Shown here piece after piece: positions 24,613 through 33,338 of a stretch of DNA of 64,000 bases; the stretch's first letter is position 1; the number at the start of each line of letters is the position of its first letter. A program made the position numbers and the translations under genes. This stretch comes from Propionibacterium cyclohexanicum (lineage in GTDB: Bacteria; Actinomycetota; Actinomycetes; Propionibacteriales; Propionibacteriaceae): positions 27,356-91,355 of the forward strand of contig NZ_FOGZ01000010.1 of NCBI RefSeq assembly GCF_900111365.1. The letters are read 5' to 3'. The notes under the pieces are model-generated. The model saw nothing but the letters and a program-made list of their open reading frames with translations, searched no databases and was not told the origin of the DNA.

Positions 24613-24770
24613 AGGCAGGTAGCGCCGTCCCCGCCTTCCGCTGTGCGCGAGAATCCGGCTGCCGGGCGTCTCGGGCCATCATCTGCGGCCGCATCGACAA
24701 GGTCCGGTGGCATTCTCGGCCATGGACATCGACGACCGCGTCCCGTGGGGACGCGCGGGGAAGGAATCAC

Positions 24771-25883
24771 ATGAACGACCAGCCGGCACTGCTCTTCGAA
24801 CCCATCACGCTGCGCGGCCTCACCGTGCGCAACCGCGCCTGGGTACCGCCGATGTGTCAGTTCGCGGTGGGTGCCCGCAACGGCGTGCCGCAGGACTGGC
24901 ACACCGTGCACTACGGCAGTCTCGCGGTCGGCGGCTTCGGCCTGGTGGTCTGCGAGTTCACGGCAGTGAGTCCTGAAGGCCGGATCACTCCCTATGACAC
25001 CGGTCTGTGGAACGACGAGCAGCAGCAGGCGTGGTCGCGCATCGTCGACATCGTGCACGCCAGCGGCGCGTCGATCGGCGTACAGCTCGCCCACGCCGGG
25101 GACAAGGCAAGTACCGAACGCCCATGGCCGGGCAGCAGGCCAGGCCTGCTCGGCGTCGATGAGGGCGGCTGGGCCCCCGTCGGTGTGCGCAACACCATGC
25201 TCACCGATCGGCTGGGCCGCGGGGTGCCCGTTCACGGGCTCGACGAGCAGGAGATCGCCCAGGTCATCGACGCCTTTGTCGCCGCCACCTGGCGCGCCGA
25301 GCAGGCTGGCTTCGACACTGTCGAGATCCATGCGGCGCACGGCTATCTGCTCCACCAGTTCTATTCGCCCCTGACCAACGACCGTACCGACGGCTGGGGC
25401 GGCAGCCGCGAGAAGCGCGCCCGCCTCACCCTCGACGTTGCCAGGGCGGTGCGCGCCACCTTCCCCGCCGGCAAGCCGGTGCTGCTGCGGCTGTCTGCCA
25501 CCGACTGGAATCCCCGCGGCTGGTCGGCCGACGACTCGGTGTGGCTGTGCCGCCAGCTGCGTGAGATCGGCATCGACCTGGTCGACGCGTCCACGGGCGG
25601 CCTGCCGGGCGCCGACATCGCGGTGGGCCCGGGCTACCAGGTCGGTTTCGCCGAGCGGATCCGCCGCGAGGCGCAGATTCCCACCGCGGCCGTCGGGCTC
25701 ATCACCGATCCCCGCCAGGCTGAGGAGATCCTGGAACAGGGCCGGGCCGATGCCGTCGATCTTGGCCGCGAGGCATTGCGCGACACCAACTGGCCGTTGC
25801 GCGCGGCACACGAACTCGGCGTTCCCAATGAGCGCGCCCCCTGGGCGCCGCCGCGCCAGCGGGGCTACTGGCAGGCCGCCTGA
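24771..25883 (+). CDS. NADH:flavin oxidoreductase, Old Yellow Enzyme family (YqjM-like)
   Basis: 370 residues from ATG 24771, with GGGGAAGG upstream. FMN-barrel features include 'WVPPMCQFAV' (the Cys typical of YqjM-type enzymes), 'GVQLAHAGDKAS' and 'IHAAHGYLLHQFYSP', where the two His and Tyr bind the substrate carbonyl. Enzymes of this group reduce activated C=C bonds of enals, enones or nitro compounds, often in electrophile stress. The C-terminal 'VGLITDPRQAEEIL' and 'DLGREALRDTNWP' complete the barrel. The next genes encode a VOC protein and ProC, but common function is not clear. Confidence 0.93.
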   Translation: MNDQPALLFEPITLRGLTVRNRAWVPPMCQFAVGARNGVPQDWHTVHYGSLAVGGFGLVVCEFTAVSPEGRITPYDTGLWNDEQQQAWSRIVDIVHASGASIGVQLAHAGDKASTERPWPGSRPGLLGVDEGGWAPVGVRNTMLTDRLGRGVPVHGLDEQEIAQVIDAFVAATWRAEQAGFDTVEIHAAHGYLLHQFYSPLTNDRTDGWGGSREKRARLTLDVARAVRATFPAGKPVLLRLSATDWNPRGWSADDSVWLCRQLREIGIDLVDASTGGLPGADIAVGPGYQVGFAERIRREAQIPTAAVGLITDPRQAEEILEQGRADAVDLGREALRDTNWPLRAAHELGVPNERAPWAPPRQRGYWQAA

Positions 25884-25970
25884 GCACTGTGATCCGGCGG
25901 CCGGGAGTTGTGAAATCTCATGCATTGTCTGCCAGGCTGCTCTGGACAGACCCCACAAAGGAAAGGGATC

Positions 25971-26633
25971 ATGGCCGTACTTCCGGTTGATCACATTGTG
26001 TTCCTCGTTCCGCACATCGATGACTATGTCGAGGAATTTGCTCGCGTCACCGGCGTCACCCCCCTGTTCGGGGGTGCGCACGCGAAGATGGGAACCAAGA
26101 ACTTCCTGGTTCGTCTCGACTTCGGCAATGACAACCCCTCCTATCTCGAGCTGCTCGGCCTCGACGATGCACAACAGGGCATTCGGGCCGAGGACACCGT
26201 GTTCGGAGTCGGAAAATACGGCCCCGATCCATACCCCCATTTGTTCACCTGGGCAATCCACCCGGGTGATCTCGGAGCTGTGACGGGCGCGGCGACGCGC
26301 CGTGGTGTACAGGTGGGTGATGTGCGGGAATGGTCGCGCGAGTCGCCCGAAGGAGAGCTGCTCGAATGGCGGGTTGCCTTCAATTCCGAATTGCCCTTCG
26401 GTGGACTCCAGCCATTCCTCATCGACTGGGGGAATACCCCACACCCATCCTTCAATACGGCGTTGGAGACACTTTCGGTGGTTGAACTCCGCTTAGAGCA
26501 CCCCAGTCCGGAGCAGTTGTCGCAAGCTCTCTCAGGGCTCGGGCTCCAGGTCATTCCACCCATCAGTTTCGGACTGGTCCCCACCATCTTCCTCACCGTT
26601 GACACCCCGCGCGGGCAGATTTCTCTTCACTGA
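25971..26633 (+). CDS. VOC (glyoxalase-like) family protein
   Basis: 220 residues from ATG 25971, preceded by AAAGGAAAGGG. The opening 'VDHIVFLVPHIDDYVEEFAR' and 'GTKNFLVRLDFGNDNPSYLELLG' have the beta-alpha-beta-beta-beta pattern and His/Glu metal positions of the Glyoxalase-like (PF13468-type) group; a second related module follows. These proteins bind a metal and small carbonyl or aromatic ligands; function here is unknown. It is closely spaced to proC (13 bases), so the two are probably co-transcribed. Confidence 0.8.
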   Translation: MAVLPVDHIVFLVPHIDDYVEEFARVTGVTPLFGGAHAKMGTKNFLVRLDFGNDNPSYLELLGLDDAQQGIRAEDTVFGVGKYGPDPYPHLFTWAIHPGDLGAVTGAATRRGVQVGDVREWSRESPEGELLEWRVAFNSELPFGGLQPFLIDWGNTPHPSFNTALETLSVVELRLEHPSPEQLSQALSGLGLQVIPPISFGLVPTIFLTVDTPRGQISLH

Positions 26634-26646
26634 TCAAAGGAATGCC

Positions 26647-27438
26647 ATGAGCTATCGGCTTGGAATCATTGGATTCGGCAACATGGGGGGCGCCATCGGC
26701 GCCGGTCTGGTCACCAACAAGGCGCTGCCGGCGTCAAAGATCGTGGCCTGGGATGTCTCCGCCGCGGCACTCGAACGTGCCGGGACAGTTGGCATCAGGA
26801 CCGCCGCTGGCATTGCCGAGCTATGTGTGGCATCCGACATCGTTCTGCTGGCTGTGAAGCCCCAGGACGCCAGCGCCGTTGTCGGGAACGTAGCAGAACA
26901 CCTCGCTGGAAAGGCCGTCATCACCATCGTCGCCGGGCTGACCACCGATTCCCTCGCCCGGCAGCTGCCTGCTGGCACGCGGGTGCTGCGCGCGCTGCCC
27001 GACACGCCCGCGCAGGTAGCCGAAGGCGCCTTCGGGCTGTCCGAGGCAACCACCATCACCGCTGACGAGAAGGCAGACATCGAGGGATGGCTGAACACCA
27101 TCGGTCTCGTTGAATGGGTGCCCGAGGAACACATGGACGCGGTCACCGGACTTGCCGGTGCCAGCGCCTACGCGGCCATCATGATCGAAGCGCTCGCGGA
27201 CGGTGGAGTCCAGCAAGGGCTCAGGCGCCCCGCCGCACAGCGTCTGGCTGCACAAGTCGTGCTGGGGACAGCGAAATTGCTCCTTGTCAGCGGGGATCAT
27301 CCGGGACAGTTGAAGGACGACGCCTGCTCGCCCGCTGGCACCACTTTGGAGGGAATCCGTGCCTTGGAGCGGGCCGGATTCCGCTCCGCCCTCATCGAGG
27401 CCGTCATTGCGGGATCACAGCGCGCTCGAGAACTGTGA
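26647..27438 (+). CDS. proC: Pyrroline-5-carboxylate reductase
   Basis: 263 residues from ATG 26647, with AAAGGAA just upstream. The N-terminal 'LGIIGFGNMGGAIGAGL' binds NAD(P)H; 'SDIVLLAVKPQ', 'RALPDTPAQVAEGAFGLS' and 'AVTGLAGASAYAAIMIEAL' are ProC signatures, and the late 'LKDDACSPAGTTLEGIRALE' is the characteristic proline-synthesis block (DxxxSPGGTT in most members; here SPAGTT). It makes proline from pyrroline-5-carboxylate. The 3' end converges on an amino acid importer operon of lower G+C. Confidence 0.93.
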   Translation: MSYRLGIIGFGNMGGAIGAGLVTNKALPASKIVAWDVSAAALERAGTVGIRTAAGIAELCVASDIVLLAVKPQDASAVVGNVAEHLAGKAVITIVAGLTTDSLARQLPAGTRVLRALPDTPAQVAEGAFGLSEATTITADEKADIEGWLNTIGLVEWVPEEHMDAVTGLAGASAYAAIMIEALADGGVQQGLRRPAAQRLAAQVVLGTAKLLLVSGDHPGQLKDDACSPAGTTLEGIRALERAGFRSALIEAVIAGSQRAREL

Positions 27439-27476
27439 CAGCTCCTTTCCAGTTTGTGGACGGCGCCAGCAGATGG

Positions 27477-28268
27477 TCAGTTGATTGCGGAGGCTGCCAA
27501 GAATCTCTGGAGTTCGGTGTTTTCCTTGTCAGCTTTGGCATCTGCGAATCCTGGGTACAGCTTCATATTGCCTTCATGGAAGAACAGTAATCGGTCAGCG
27601 GCCTTTGCGGCAAAACTCATGTCATGTGTCACCAGCACGACGCACAGGCTGTTCGAGTCTCTCAGCTCGGTGAGAACACCGAGCACATCTGCGGCAACTG
27701 GTGGGTCAAGTGCTGATGTGATCTCGTCGCAGAGGAGTACCTCGGGAGACATCATCAACGCGCGTGCGATGGCAACTCGCTGCCGTTGTCCCCCGGACAG
27801 CTGCAAGGGCATTGCCTCCAAATAATCAGACATGCCGACTGAGGCCAAGGCCGAGAGTGTTTTCTGATGCAGTTCTTCCGTTGGCAGTTTGAGGATCTTC
27901 CGGGGCGCAAGCGTGAGGTTCCGCCTGACATTCAAATGCGGCCACAGGGTGTAATTCTGAAAAACCATGCCGATCTTCCGGCGCTCACTGGCCCAACTCT
28001 CTGTGACAGACTCCCCATCGGTTACCAGCTGTCCATCGATGCTGATCTTCCCTTCGTCAATCGTTGTCAGACCGGCAATGGCCCTCAACAGAGTGCTCTT
28101 CCCAGAACCACTACTGCCCAGGATGACGCTGATCTCACCCCTCCTGAATTCGGCGGAGACATTTCGGAGGACGTGCCTGTCGCCATATGATTTGATGACC
28201 GATTCAATTCTCACGGCCGGAGCTGGAGCTGGGTCTCCAGATATTGAACCACCCTCAGAATCAACCAT
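27477..28268 (-). CDS. Polar amino acid ABC transporter ATP-binding protein
   Basis: 263 residues. Walker A GSSGSGKST, signature LSGGQRQRVAIARAL, Walker B 'VLLCDEITSALDP' and H-loop 'VTHDMSF' are intact; the protein is of the HisP/GlnQ type. The ATG overlaps the permease stop by one base (TAATG), so it is the last gene of a binding-protein, permease, ATPase operon. Base composition is clearly lower in G+C than neighbouring genes, suggesting recent arrival. Substrate is probably a polar or basic amino acid. Confidence 0.92.
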   Translation of the reverse strand: MVDSEGGSISGDPAPAPAVRIESVIKSYGDRHVLRNVSAEFRRGEISVILGSSGSGKSTLLRAIAGLTTIDEGKISIDGQLVTDGESVTESWASERRKIGMVFQNYTLWPHLNVRRNLTLAPRKILKLPTEELHQKTLSALASVGMSDYLEAMPLQLSGGQRQRVAIARALMMSPEVLLCDEITSALDPPVAADVLGVLTELRDSNSLCVVLVTHDMSFAAKAADRLLFFHEGNMKLYPGFADAKADKENTELQRFLAASAIN

Positions 28269-28942
28269 TACGCGTTCTCCCTCCGGCGAATACTACGGCG
28301 CTCAAGTGAATTGACAATCAAGGATACAGGGAAGGCAATGACAAAGTAGAAACCGGCGGCAGTCGTGAAGATCTCAAGCGGCCGGTAATAATGCTGAGAG
28401 GCTGTGTTCGCCTGGAACATGAGATCTGCAACTCCAATTGTCGACACGAGCACGGTGTCTTTGAAGGAGTTGATGAGCAGCGAGAGGATGGATGGCAACT
28501 GTTGTCGAAAGGCCTGCGGGAAAATGATGTGAACAACTTGTGATAGCCTGGGCAGCTGCAACACTTCGGCGGCCTCGAGTTGTTCAGGTGGTATGGCCTG
28601 GAAGCCGGCGCGGTACGCCTCGGCCATGTAGGCCACCAGATTGAGACTCAGTGCGACAATCGCGGCAGCGATTCCTGGTAGCTTGATATTGAGAAGGATG
28701 GGGAGCGCGTAGAACGCCCAAAAGAGCTGTATGAGCAGTGGCGTGCAGCGAAAGATCTCAATGTATATTTGAGTCGCATAGCGGATGACCCATATATCTG
28801 ACATCCGCGCAAGAGCAACTGGGATGGCGCCCACAAGGCCGATCACAATGACGATGACGGTGAGCCAGACGGAAAGTAGCAAGCCGTTGAGCAGCATTGG
28901 CATTGCTTGCCCAACAACACTCCAATCAGGCGAGTACTGCAT
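28268..28942 (-). CDS. Polar amino acid ABC transporter permease
   Basis: 224 residues from ATG 28942, chosen because GAGG stands eight bases upstream; the frame could begin up to 22 residues earlier. Five hydrophobic segments and the EAA-type loop 'EAYRAGFQAIPPEQLEAAEV' place it in the HisMQ family. It forms the membrane channel with the ATPase gene it overlaps. Only one permease gene is present, so it should act as a homodimer. It is separated from the binding-protein gene by a strong hairpin. Confidence 0.9.
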   Translation of the reverse strand: MQYSPDWSVVGQAMPMLLNGLLLSVWLTVIVIVIGLVGAIPVALARMSDIWVIRYATQIYIEIFRCTPLLIQLFWAFYALPILLNIKLPGIAAAIVALSLNLVAYMAEAYRAGFQAIPPEQLEAAEVLQLPRLSQVVHIIFPQAFRQQLPSILSLLINSFKDTVLVSTIGVADLMFQANTASQHYYRPLEIFTTAAGFYFVIAFPVSLIVNSLERRSIRRRENA

Positions 28943-28977
28943 TCTTTGTTCCTCATTCCCGATGACCTTGGATTGGT

Positions 28978-29017
28978 GCTTTCCTGGTGCCGAGTTGTCA
29001 CTCGGCACCAGGAAAGC
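28978..29017 (-). other. Perfect 17-bp hairpin between binding-protein and permease genes
   Basis: GCTTTCCTGGTGCCGAG (28978-28994), a 6-base loop, then its exact complement at 29001-29017. No T tract follows on the minus strand. It probably stabilises the binding-protein RNA or partly ends transcription, so that the binding protein is made in excess. Confidence 0.75.
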
Positions 29018-29067
29018 AGATTAGGAGAGTATCCAAGGATTATTGAAATCAGCTGGTCACCTGTGAA

Positions 29068-29958
29068 TCACTTTTGGTATTGTTGGGGAACAACAGGAAC
29101 TACACGCCCGTCCTGGATTTCTGAAGGTATGTTGGCCTGGGTGTAGCTCGCGCTCACTTGCCCTGAGTAAACGGTATCGCTGATGGCTGCGTTGATCGTC
29201 TGCAGTGATGTGAAATCAATATCACGAGCCACCCCGAAGGCGGAGATTGACACGTCGATGGGATTGGCGGGGACAATGGCGCGAAGTGAGTCATTGGACT
29301 GAATGGTCTGCACTGCGGTGTCGCCAGTGACGATCGCCGCAATTGCGCGGCCACTGATGACGGCCTGAATACCGTTGGCGAAGCTGTCGATGCTGAGCAA
29401 GTTCTTGTCGCTTAGTTTGAGTGCAGACTCTTGCGCGCTGCCCTGTGGTGCGGCAATGGGGAGGGCATTGCTCTCGGCCTCTGCAACGGTGCTCACGTTC
29501 GCGGTCTTCTTGACCAGGAGGACGTTATTGGTGCCAGTCACGGGGTTGGTGAATCCGACGGCCAGGGACCGAGGCAGTGTTATGTCGAGACCGGCTGCCA
29601 GATCATATTTGTCAGATTGGATTCCGGCAACGATGTTTGCCCAACTGGTTTCTACATACTGCACCTTGACGCCGAGCTCATTTGCCAGCGCTGCTGCCAC
29701 GACGGTGTAAGGGCCTTGCCATTGCCCGTCCTTTGCCTGGCTGATTGTCGGAGCGTCTTCCGCCATGCCGACCCGCAGCACCCCTGCCTTTTTGATCTTC
29801 GAAATCCACGTCGTGCTGTCAATGGCAGCCGAATGGCTGTTGCCGCTGGCAATCTTTCCCCCGAGCAGGCCAAAACCGAGGGCCAATACGATGACCAGAA
29901 TTAATTCCAGAATTGTTTGGTTGATCTTTTTGTTCTTTGTGCTGCTGGTAGAGGGCAC
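29068..29958 (-). CDS. Amino acid ABC transporter substrate-binding protein
   Basis: About 296 residues from GTG 29958, which has AAGGAG five bases upstream; ATG 30000 would add 14. A hydrophobic N-terminal segment (about 15-33) anchors or exports it; there is no lipobox. The body has the family 3 fold: 'VLRVGMAEDAPTISQAKDGQ', 'VQYVETSWANIVAGIQSDKY' and 'DLAAGLDITLPRSLAVGFTN', matching binding proteins for polar amino acids. It is the first gene of the operon and, like its neighbours, has a lower G+C content. Confidence 0.9.
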   Translation of the reverse strand: MPSTSSTKNKKINQTILELILVIVLALGFGLLGGKIASGNSHSAAIDSTTWISKIKKAGVLRVGMAEDAPTISQAKDGQWQGPYTVVAAALANELGVKVQYVETSWANIVAGIQSDKYDLAAGLDITLPRSLAVGFTNPVTGTNNVLLVKKTANVSTVAEAESNALPIAAPQGSAQESALKLSDKNLLSIDSFANGIQAVISGRAIAAIVTGDTAVQTIQSNDSLRAIVPANPIDVSISAFGVARDIDFTSLQTINAAISDTVYSGQVSASYTQANIPSEIQDGRVVPVVPQQYQK

Positions 29959-30078
29959 TTTTACTCCTTGTTTTATCTGCGGCTCGAGGTGAATTGGCAC
30001 GCGTCAAGGCGCGTGCCGGGCAGGATTGTGACGGCAATCTGCTGGTCTGTTCTTGTCTCGTTGGTTGTGGGGGCGGGG

Positions 30079-30345
30079 TCAAGAGACAGGGGCAAGAGGC
30101 AGGATCAATTGGGGGAACTCGTTGTCGGACGGCCGGTATTCGGCATCGGTGTCAATGACTTCCCGATTGTTGAATTCACGGACAGTGCGATGGGCTATGA
30201 ATCCAACGAGTTCATGATCTTGAAGAACACCGCCTGTTCCCGATGTCCCTTGAGCGCTGGCGGAGAACCCGGTTGTCCTTGAATTGGCCTTGGGCCAAGA
30301 AATATAAGTCAATTCTCGCGAGCACCCGCCCAAACCTCGTCCCAA
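30079..30345 (-). CDS. Possible small gene or remnant upstream of the amino acid importer
   Basis: An 88-codon frame upstream of, and on the same strand as, the importer operon. Its C-terminal half, including 'HELVGFIAHRTVREFNNREV' and 'FPQLILPLAP', reads like real protein of the same base composition as the importer genes; the N-terminal part does not. No family was recognised. It could be the end of a broken gene that once belonged to the operon. Confidence 0.25.
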   Translation of the reverse strand: MGRGLGGCSRELTYISWPKANSRTTGFSASAQGTSGTGGVLQDHELVGFIAHRTVREFNNREVIDTDAEYRPSDNEFPQLILPLAPVS

Positions 30346-30856
30346 GTTCTTGGATCCGTGGTTCGGGTTATCCCAATGCCGATTCCCGTGATTAGTTTGT
30401 CAACCCCGTCGTGCTGGTGACATGGCTGATGTGAGCATTGGCGAGAAACGCACAGCAACTATCGTCTGAGCCAGTTCTGGGTCAAGCCAGAAACGACTGC
30501 CTCATTGCCGTTCCCTCGATCGCCGTCACTCACCAACAAAAGGGTGGAGAATCATGGCCTGTGCAACAGCGCCCGGTGATGCCCGTGAGGTACCCGAAGT
30601 CGACGACTCTGCGGGTCACGAGCAATGGCATGCCAAGAGTATAGCGTGGATCTAGATTGCCCTCTGACAAGCGACTTCAGCGATGATATCGCCGTGGAGC
30701 GATGTCCGCCAGCAGAGCTGGTCGCCGCCACGGACAGCCTCGCGATCCACCGCGCAGTACGCCGGATGGCCTGTGTGTGCGCCGGGATGCGAGCAGGCCT
30801 CGCAGGTGCTGCCGGGCTCCTGGTTGTTTGGCGCTGAAGGCCACACGGTCTAACAT

Positions 30857-30874
30857 TTGCTTAGCACCAAGCAA
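30857..30874. promoter_or_regulatory. Palindromic operator before the MFS-marR operon
   Basis: TTGCTT (30857-30862), six bases, AAGCAA (30869-30874) is a perfect inverted repeat of the kind bound by MarR proteins. A possible -10 (TAACAT, 30851-30856) stands just left of it, with TTTGGC 18 bases further upstream, so a bound repressor would cover the transcription start. The downstream operon encodes a MarR protein, the likely ligand. Confidence 0.6.
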
Positions 30875-30967
30875 GTAAATTTCGATCTTTGGTGCGGAGC
30901 CACAGCTGCCTCCGGTGTGTTGCTTCGCGTCGGGGGTGTCGGCCTCGCACCAGCAGAAAGCCGGCAC

Positions 30968-32839
30968 ATGTCCTTGTTCAGTCGCTCGCGAGGCGCTCAC
31001 ACCGACGGGGAGGCTCCCGTCTTTTCGGCTCGTTATCACTGGATCGCCCTGAGCAACACCACCCTCGGCATGCTCATGGCCACCATCAACGGCTCCATCG
31101 TCATGATCTCGCTGCCGGCGATCTTCAAGGGCATCAATCTGGACCCGTTGAAGCCGTCCAATGTCAACTATCTGCTGTGGATCCTCATGGGTTACATGGT
31201 GGTGACCGCCATCTTCGTCGTGCCCTTCGGGCGGCTCGGGGACATCTTCGGCCGGGTACGCATCTACAACCTCGGCTTCGCCGTGTTCACGGCCGCGTCG
31301 ATTCTCCTGGCGATCGACCCCTTCACCGGCGCTGCCGGTGGCCAGTGGCTCATCTGGTGGCGGATGGTCCAGGGCCTGGGTGGGGCGATGCTGTTCGCCA
31401 ATTCGACAGCCATCATCACCGATGCCTTCCCCGCCCACCACAGGGGCATGGCGATGGGTGTCAATCAGGTCGCTGCCATCGCGGGCAGCTTCATCGGACT
31501 GCTGGTGGGCGGGCTGCTGTCAGTGATCGATTGGCGGGCCATCTTCTTCGTGAGCGTGCCGGTGGGCCTGATCGGCACGCTGTGGGCTTTCACCTCGCTC
31601 AAGGAGATCGGCACCCGCAATCCCGGGCACTTCGACCTCGCCGGAAACGCCTTCTTCGCCGCCGGGCTCGGTCTGGTGCTCATCGGCGTCACCTACGGCA
31701 TCCAGCCCTACGGCACCAGCACAACCGGGTGGACGAGCCCATGGGTGCTTGGTGCCCTGATCGGTGGCGTAGTGCTCCTCGCAGTCTTCGTGACGATCGA
31801 GCTGAGAGTTGCCCAGCCGATGTTCGAGATGCGCCTCTTCCGGATTCGTGCGTTCACGGCCGGCAACATCGCCACGCTGTTGTCCGCCATCGGGCGCGGC
31901 GGTCTGCAATTCATGCTGATCATCTGGCTACAGGGCATCTGGCTGCCGCTGCATGGCTACAGTTTCGAGTCAACGCCCTTGTGGGCAGGGATTTACATGC
32001 TGCCCCTGTCGGTCGGCTTCCTGGTGGCAGGCCCGGTCTCGGGCATGCTCTCGGACCGCCTCGGTGCCCGGCTGTTCTCGACCCTCGGTCTGGGCATCGT
32101 GGCGCTGACCTTCGTGCTGCTCTTCCTCATGCCCGTCGACTTCACCTATTGGCAGTTCGCCGTCGTCATCTTCTTCTCGGGCATCGGCTCGGGAATGTTC
32201 AGCGCCCCGAACCGGACGGCCATCATGAATTCGGTGCCGGCAAACCAGCGCGGCTCGGCGTCCGGCATGGCGGGCATGTTGCAGAATGCCGGGAATTCGT
32301 TGTCGATCGGTGTCTTCTTCTCACTGATGATCGTCGGTTTCTCCTCGACCCTGCCGCAGACACTCACCAGCGGGTTGCTCGCCCATGGTGTTCCGGCTGG
32401 GGCCGCCCAGGCCATCGGCCATGAGCCGCCGGTTGGTCTGCTCTTCGCGGCCTTCCTCGGCTTCAATCCCATCCAGGAGCTCCTGCGCGGCGCTGGTGTG
32501 CTCGGTTCGCTGCACGCCCAGGACGTTTCCGCGCTCACGGGCAAGGAATTCTTCCCGCACCTCATTTCTGGGCCCTTCCACGACGGACTCGTCGTCGTCT
32601 TCAGCGTGGCAGCAATTCTCACCCTCATCGCGGCTGCTGCGTCCATGGTGCGCGGTGATCGATTCGTCAACGAAGCAGCTGCTCTCGAAGAGGCGGCGGA
32701 GGAGAACGGGCTGAATCCGTTCGCCCCGCAGGGATTCAGCGAGCCGGGTGGCGACGATGAGCCGGGTGGTGAGGAAGCGCTTCCCCGCGAGATGCTGGCT
32801 CGTGAGAGTCTGGCTCGTGAGGGTCTGGTCCGGGGATGA
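30968..32839 (+). CDS. MFS drug exporter, DHA2 (14-helix) family
   Basis: 623 residues from ATG 30968. About 14 membrane segments are visible, from '[20 protein letters not shown]' to '[19 protein letters not shown]'. Family motifs include '[19 protein letters not shown]' (motif A region) and '[20 protein letters not shown]'. These proteins expel drugs or other toxic compounds by proton exchange. The C-terminal tail is acidic and ends in short tandem repeats. The gene overlaps that of a MarR regulator by four bases, a usual layout for an inducible exporter. Confidence 0.9.
   Translation: MSLFSRSRGAHTDGEAPVFSARYHWIALSNTTLGMLMATINGSIVMISLPAIFKGINLDPLKPSNVNYLLWILMGYMVVTAIFVVPFGRLGDIFGRVRIYNLGFAVFTAASILLAIDPFTGAAGGQWLIWWRMVQGLGGAMLFANSTAIITDAFPAHHRGMAMGVNQVAAIAGSFIGLLVGGLLSVIDWRAIFFVSVPVGLIGTLWAFTSLKEIGTRNPGHFDLAGNAFFAAGLGLVLIGVTYGIQPYGTSTTGWTSPWVLGALIGGVVLLAVFVTIELRVAQPMFEMRLFRIRAFTAGNIATLLSAIGRGGLQFMLIIWLQGIWLPLHGYSFESTPLWAGIYMLPLSVGFLVAGPVSGMLSDRLGARLFSTLGLGIVALTFVLLFLMPVDFTYWQFAVVIFFSGIGSGMFSAPNRTAIMNSVPANQRGSASGMAGMLQNAGNSLSIGVFFSLMIVGFSSTLPQTLTSGLLAHGVPAGAAQAIGHEPPVGLLFAAFLGFNPIQELLRGAGVLGSLHAQDVSALTGKEFFPHLISGPFHDGLVVVFSVAAILTLIAAAASMVRGDRFVNEAAALEEAAEENGLNPFAPQGFSEPGGDDEPGGEEALPREMLARESLAREGLVRG
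32795..32839 (+). repeat. 15-bp tandem repeat at the end of the MFS gene
   Basis: CTGGCTCGTGAGAGT (32795-32809), CTGGCTCGTGAGGGT (32810-32824) and a degenerate third unit up to the stop codon encode [14 protein letters not shown]. The period keeps the frame. The first ten bases are also the core of the 16-bp array at 58564. Confidence 0.75.
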
Positions 32840-33276
32840 TTCCGCAGGCCTCACCCGCTGAGCCCCTGCGCGAGGTCTGCGAACTCGCGGCCCACGTCCT
32901 GCCTGCGCTCAACCGCAGGCTGCGCCCCAAGGGGAGCGAACTGGGCATGGGCATGCTCGCGGCGCTGTTCACGGTGGGCAAGCACGGTCCGCTGCGTTCG
33001 GGTGATCTTGCCCGCTGGGAGGGGGTCGCGGCCCCGACGATGACACACATGATTTCGTCCCTCACGAAGCGGGGCTATGTGGGCCGTCGCCGCGATCCCG
33101 GCGACGGGCGTGCCTGCCTCATCGAGATCACCCCTGCTGGCAGCGATGCGCTGGCCCGCGCGCGCCATGACTACGCCGATCGCATCGAGAATTTGCTCGC
33201 GGGGCTCACCCCGCACGAACTGGGCATCATCCACGCTGCACTGCAGATCCTCGCCCAGCAGGCCCGGATCGACTGA
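32836..33276 (+). CDS. MarR family transcriptional regulator
   Basis: 146 residues from ATG 32836, overlapping the exporter stop. The winged-helix core '[20 protein letters not shown]', followed by '[20 protein letters not shown]' with the Asp-Arg wing motif, is typical of MarR. It probably represses its own operon, including the MFS gene, through the TTGCTT/AAGCAA palindrome, and lets go when it binds an exported compound. Confidence 0.92.
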   Translation: MIPQASPAEPLREVCELAAHVLPALNRRLRPKGSELGMGMLAALFTVGKHGPLRSGDLARWEGVAAPTMTHMISSLTKRGYVGRRRDPGDGRACLIEITPAGSDALARARHDYADRIENLLAGLTPHELGIIHAALQILAQQARID

Positions 33277-33338
33277 GGCGCCTGATCCCCAGCGCAGGTC
33301 CGTAAGCACCGGTGCGTCCACTCCGGTAGTTTGTGGCC

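Larger units (their letters stand above)
29959..30967. other. About 1 kb without a convincing gene
   Basis: Lower in G+C on its left side, like the importer operon. It holds one minus-strand frame described separately (30079-30345) and the MarR-type operator at 30857-30874. Several short frames on both strands show no recognisable family. The region marks the right-hand edge of the low-G+C block. Confidence 0.6.

Noticed and set aside
24516..26444. 642-codon minus-strand frame opposite the OYE and VOC genes
   Set aside because: Long antisense frames are common in this G+C range; the plus-strand genes have clear family motifs and ribosome sites.
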